Below are positions 6,225 to 7,683 of a DNA stretch of 7,683 nucleotides, in pieces. The notes beneath the pieces were generated by a model. That model was not told the origin of the DNA. It ran no database searches and saw only the letters and a program-made list of their open reading frames with translations. Positions within the stretch are counted from its first letter, which is position 1, and each line of letters starts with the position of its first letter. The stretch covers positions 1 through 7,683 of the forward strand of contig WAQG01000068.1 of assembly GCA_015520395.1 (NCBI GenBank), written 5' to 3'. Source of the stretch: Candidatus Geoarchaeota archaeon (GTDB lineage Archaea; Thermoproteota; Thermoprotei; Gearchaeales; WAQG01). Both the position numbers and the translations under genes were made by a program.

Positions 6225-7040
6225 TTAGAGCTTCTCAATCAGCCTTATGTCCTCCTCGCTGAGCCTCCACCCCAAGGCGCCACGAAACTCCTCTATCCTC
6301 TCCACCCTCTCACTCTTCGGTATTGCTACAACCCTGGGCCTGGATATCAGGTAGTTCAAAGCTACCTGAACTCCCGATTTCCCGTATTTCCTCCCTATCC
6401 TGATAAGCGCCTTATGCCTTGCCACAGCGCCCTTCTCGAGGGGTGTGTAAGCCTGGATCGTGACGCCATGCTTGATTGCCTGGGGTAGAAGGCTCTCCTC
6501 GATAGCCTTGTCTAGAGGACTGTACTTAACCTGGTTGACAACTATCTCGTGCTTCTTGACAGCGTATATCGCCTTAACCATCTTCCTAGCATCGAAGTTG
6601 CTGACCCCAATGTACCTGGCATACCCCCTCTCAGCTATAGCCTCAAGGGCCGCAACCTGCTTCTCGATGGGCGTCAGGAACTTCGGCCAATGTATGAGTA
6701 TCAGGTCAACAGTTGAAAGGCCAAGCCTCCTTAGGCTAGCCTGGGCAGCCCTCACCGCCTCGTCAGGGCTTGAGAAGTGCTTTGGGAGAAGCTTCGTGGT
6801 TATGAAGACCCTGTCCTTCCCAACCCTCCTCACAACCCTCCCAACAAGCTCCTCAGCCCTACCGCCATCGTACATCTCGGCAGTATCTATCATCCCTAAC
6901 CCTATCTCCACAGCCCTAACGAGAGCCTCCTCAGCCCTCCCATAATCCCTTATCGCCCACGTCCCAACACCAATAGCAGGTATTTTCTCGCCAGTATTGC
7001 CAAGAGGCTTCATGTCATCAAAATCGATAGGAAACCTCAC
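6225..7040 (-). CDS. Aldo/keto reductase
   Basis: An NAD(P)H-dependent carbonyl reductase with the (beta/alpha)8 barrel fold, 271 residues, full length. The catalytic tetrad is complete: D52 in MIDTAEMYDGG, Y57, K83 in FITTKLLP, and H117 in LILIHWPKF. Other family marks are KPLGNTGEKIPAIGVGTW (11-28), YIGVSNFDARKM (143-154), VNQVKYSPL (168-176) and the cofactor-binding AIPKSERVERIEE (239-251). The physiological substrate is unknown. The start is GTG 7040, directly after an in-frame TAG, with a GGAGGTG ribosome binding site (7051-7057) ten bases upstream; ATG 7013 (MKPLGNTGEK) is the alternative and fits many shorter homologues. A weak TATA-like stretch (GTAAAAGATTAAGG, minus, 7077-7089) could be its promoter. 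It lies upstream of the LysE-family gene on the same strand. Confidence 0.93.
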   Translation of the reverse strand: MRFPIDFDDMKPLGNTGEKIPAIGVGTWAIRDYGRAEEALVRAVEIGLGMIDTAEMYDGGRAEELVGRVVRRVGKDRVFITTKLLPKHFSSPDEAVRAAQASLRRLGLSTVDLILIHWPKFLTPIEKQVAALEAIAERGYARYIGVSNFDARKMVKAIYAVKKHEIVVNQVKYSPLDKAIEESLLPQAIKHGVTIQAYTPLEKGAVARHKALIRIGRKYGKSGVQVALNYLISRPRVVAIPKSERVERIEEFRGALGWRLSEEDIRLIEKL

Positions 7041-7050
7041 CTAGGCTCCC

Positions 7051-7057
7051 CACCTCC
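7051..7057 (-). promoter_or_regulatory. Shine-Dalgarno-like site for the aldo/keto reductase
   Basis: The minus strand reads GGAGGTG, ten bases before GTG 7040. It is the one clear ribosome binding site in a window where most genes look leaderless, and it favours the GTG start over ATG 7013. Confidence 0.45.
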
Positions 7058-7141
7058 TACACCTATCCAACACCACCTTAATCTTTTACCTTGACAAATC
7101 CTAAAGTCCTACGCCTTATGCGGTAATAATTATCAAATCAG

Positions 7142-7164
7142 GTCTGGGGCCTAAAGGCCCGGAC
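7142..7164. repeat. Hairpin in the gap before the small membrane ORF
   Basis: GGGCC (7147-7151) and GGCCC (7156-7160) close a TAAA loop; GTC (7142-7144) and GAC (7162-7164) plus a T-G pair extend the stem with one bulge. It lies between the divergent reductase and small-ORF promoters. The rest of the 215-base gap (7041-7255) holds AT-rich boxes, including GCTTATAAC at 7174-7182 with no start at the right distance. Confidence 0.35.
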
Positions 7165-7215
7165 TCGGCCACAGGCTTATAACATTCACTGTTCCTTACC
7201 TGCAACAATTCAGTA

Positions 7216-7226
7216 ATATTTAAATA
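7216..7226 (+). promoter_or_regulatory. TATA-like box before the small membrane ORF
   Basis: ATATTTAAATA is the most AT-rich box in this gap and lies about 35 bases (centre to ATG) before 7256, leaving a leader of about five to nine bases that includes GGAG (7249-7252). Confidence 0.45.
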
Positions 7227-7255
7227 TCAAGTACGCCCACTAGAGTTCTGGAGCC

Positions 7256-7393
7256 ATGAACTGGAGATTACTTGCACGCTCAAAAATGGGAATCTTATTT
7301 GTGCTCATAATGATGATTGTCATAACAGCGCTTAATCGACAGCTTATAAGTAATTTTGTAATACTTGATCCAATCAAACCAGTCCTCGCCTAG
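7256..7393 (+). CDS. Possible 45-residue single-helix membrane protein
   Basis: A short complete frame encodes MNWRLLARSKMGILFVLIMM followed by IVITALNRQ and a short tail ending PVLA. A positively charged N-terminus (R4, R8, K10) precedes a hydrophobic helix (about 11-26), so the predicted topology is N-terminus inside. It has a TATA-like box (7216-7226) and GGAG four bases before the ATG. Codons are AT-richer than in neighbouring genes (AGA, TTA, CTT, ATA), which may point to a different origin or to non-coding sequence. I recognise no family. The next gene, a GDT1-type transporter, follows within 61 bases on the same strand; a functional link is only a guess. Confidence 0.4.
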   Translation: MNWRLLARSKMGILFVLIMMIVITALNRQLISNFVILDPIKPVLA

Positions 7394-7420
7394 GAGTCTC
7401 GGAATGCATAAATGGGAATG

Positions 7421-7429
7421 CTTATAATG
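7421..7429 (+). promoter_or_regulatory. TATA-like box for the GDT1-family gene
   Basis: CTTATAATG begins 33 bases before ATG 7454, the same spacing as the other leaderless genes here. It lies inside the longer open frame that begins at ATG 7412, which argues against that start. Confidence 0.4.
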
Positions 7430-7453
7430 GCTTTCCTTAATGTTCCCAATGGG

Positions 7454-7683
7454 ATGCTCCAGGAGGTCCTTGCCTCCTTCCTCGTAGTTGGGCTGGCTGA
7501 GCTTGGCGATAAGACCCAGATCTCAGTCTTCCTACTAGCGTCACAGACTAAGAGGTACGTGGAGCTTTTCGTTGGAGTCATGCTGGCCTTCCTTGTTGTG
7601 GATGGCGTCGCCGTATTCTGGGATCCTGGGTCTCCAACCTGGTGCCCCAGTGGATCCTGAAGACACTATCGGCCGCATTCTTC
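7454..7683 (+). CDS. GDT1/UPF0016-family cation transporter, N-terminal part, apparent frameshift near 7618
   Basis: The family (human TMEM165, yeast Gdt1, bacterial manganese exporters) moves Mn2+/Ca2+ out of the cytoplasm. The hallmark E-x-G-D-K-T motif is present as LAELGDKTQ (E16, G18, D19, K20, T21 counted from ATG 7454), followed by a second helix FVGVMLAFLVVDGVAV. The frame then derails: after TTC (7616-7618) it gives WDPGSPTW and stops at 7658-7660. In the frame that begins at 7618 the family-like sequence LGSWVSNLVPQWILKTLSAA continues open to the window edge. One base missing near 7616-7621 explains this. In-frame ATGs also exist at 7412, 7418 and 7427; 7454 was chosen from promoter spacing and because MLQEVLASFLVVGLAELGDK fits the short N-terminus of homologues. 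The gene continues past the right edge. Confidence 0.8.

Overview
The window looks like a chromosomal segment from a hyperthermophilic or thermophilic archaeon of the TACK/Thermoproteota type. The grounds are arginine codons that are mostly AGG/AGA, archaeal TATA-like boxes about 25-30 bases before transcription starts, starts that mostly lack a ribosome binding site and sit right at the predicted mRNA 5' end (leaderless), an archaeal-type histidyl-tRNA synthetase, a tRNA gene with encoded CCA, and a PLD-like regulator type that I associate with archaea. I cannot name the species.

Layout from left to right. The 5' end of a nucleotidyltransferase gene (minus) runs off the left edge, followed by a tRNA-Lys(CUU) gene (minus). 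Divergent from the tRNA is ade, adenine deaminase (plus). It meets hisS, histidyl-tRNA synthetase (minus), head-on, and their stop codons share one CTAG. A short gap carries an orphan TATA-like box and a hairpin. Next is sfsA (minus), divergent from an unrecognised gene (plus) that encodes a PLD-like domain with a possible C-terminal helix-turn-helix. That gene appears to have lost one base near its 5' end, which cuts off a predicted membrane anchor. A 370-base gap without a convincing gene contains a strong perfect stem-loop. Then come a LysE-family exporter and, upstream of it on the same strand, an aldo/keto reductase (both minus). The right end holds a possible 45-residue one-helix membrane protein and the start of a GDT1/UPF0016-family cation transporter (plus), which also shows a one-base frameshift just before the window edge.

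Most genes are housekeeping or salvage functions and do not form one pathway. Ade recycles adenine to hypoxanthine, HisRS and tRNA-Lys serve translation, LysE and GDT1 are membrane exporters, and the reductase is a general NAD(P)H carbonyl reductase. The most consistent regulatory signal is leaderless transcription: for the nucleotidyltransferase, ade, hisS, the PLD-like gene, lysE and GDT1 a CTTTTAT-like box lies 31-34 bases before a start codon. That spacing was used to correct the starts of hisS, lysE and GDT1 and to infer the true start of the frameshifted PLD-like gene. The least understood object is this PLD-like protein, a possible membrane-tethered regulator that shares a palindromic AT box with sfsA.
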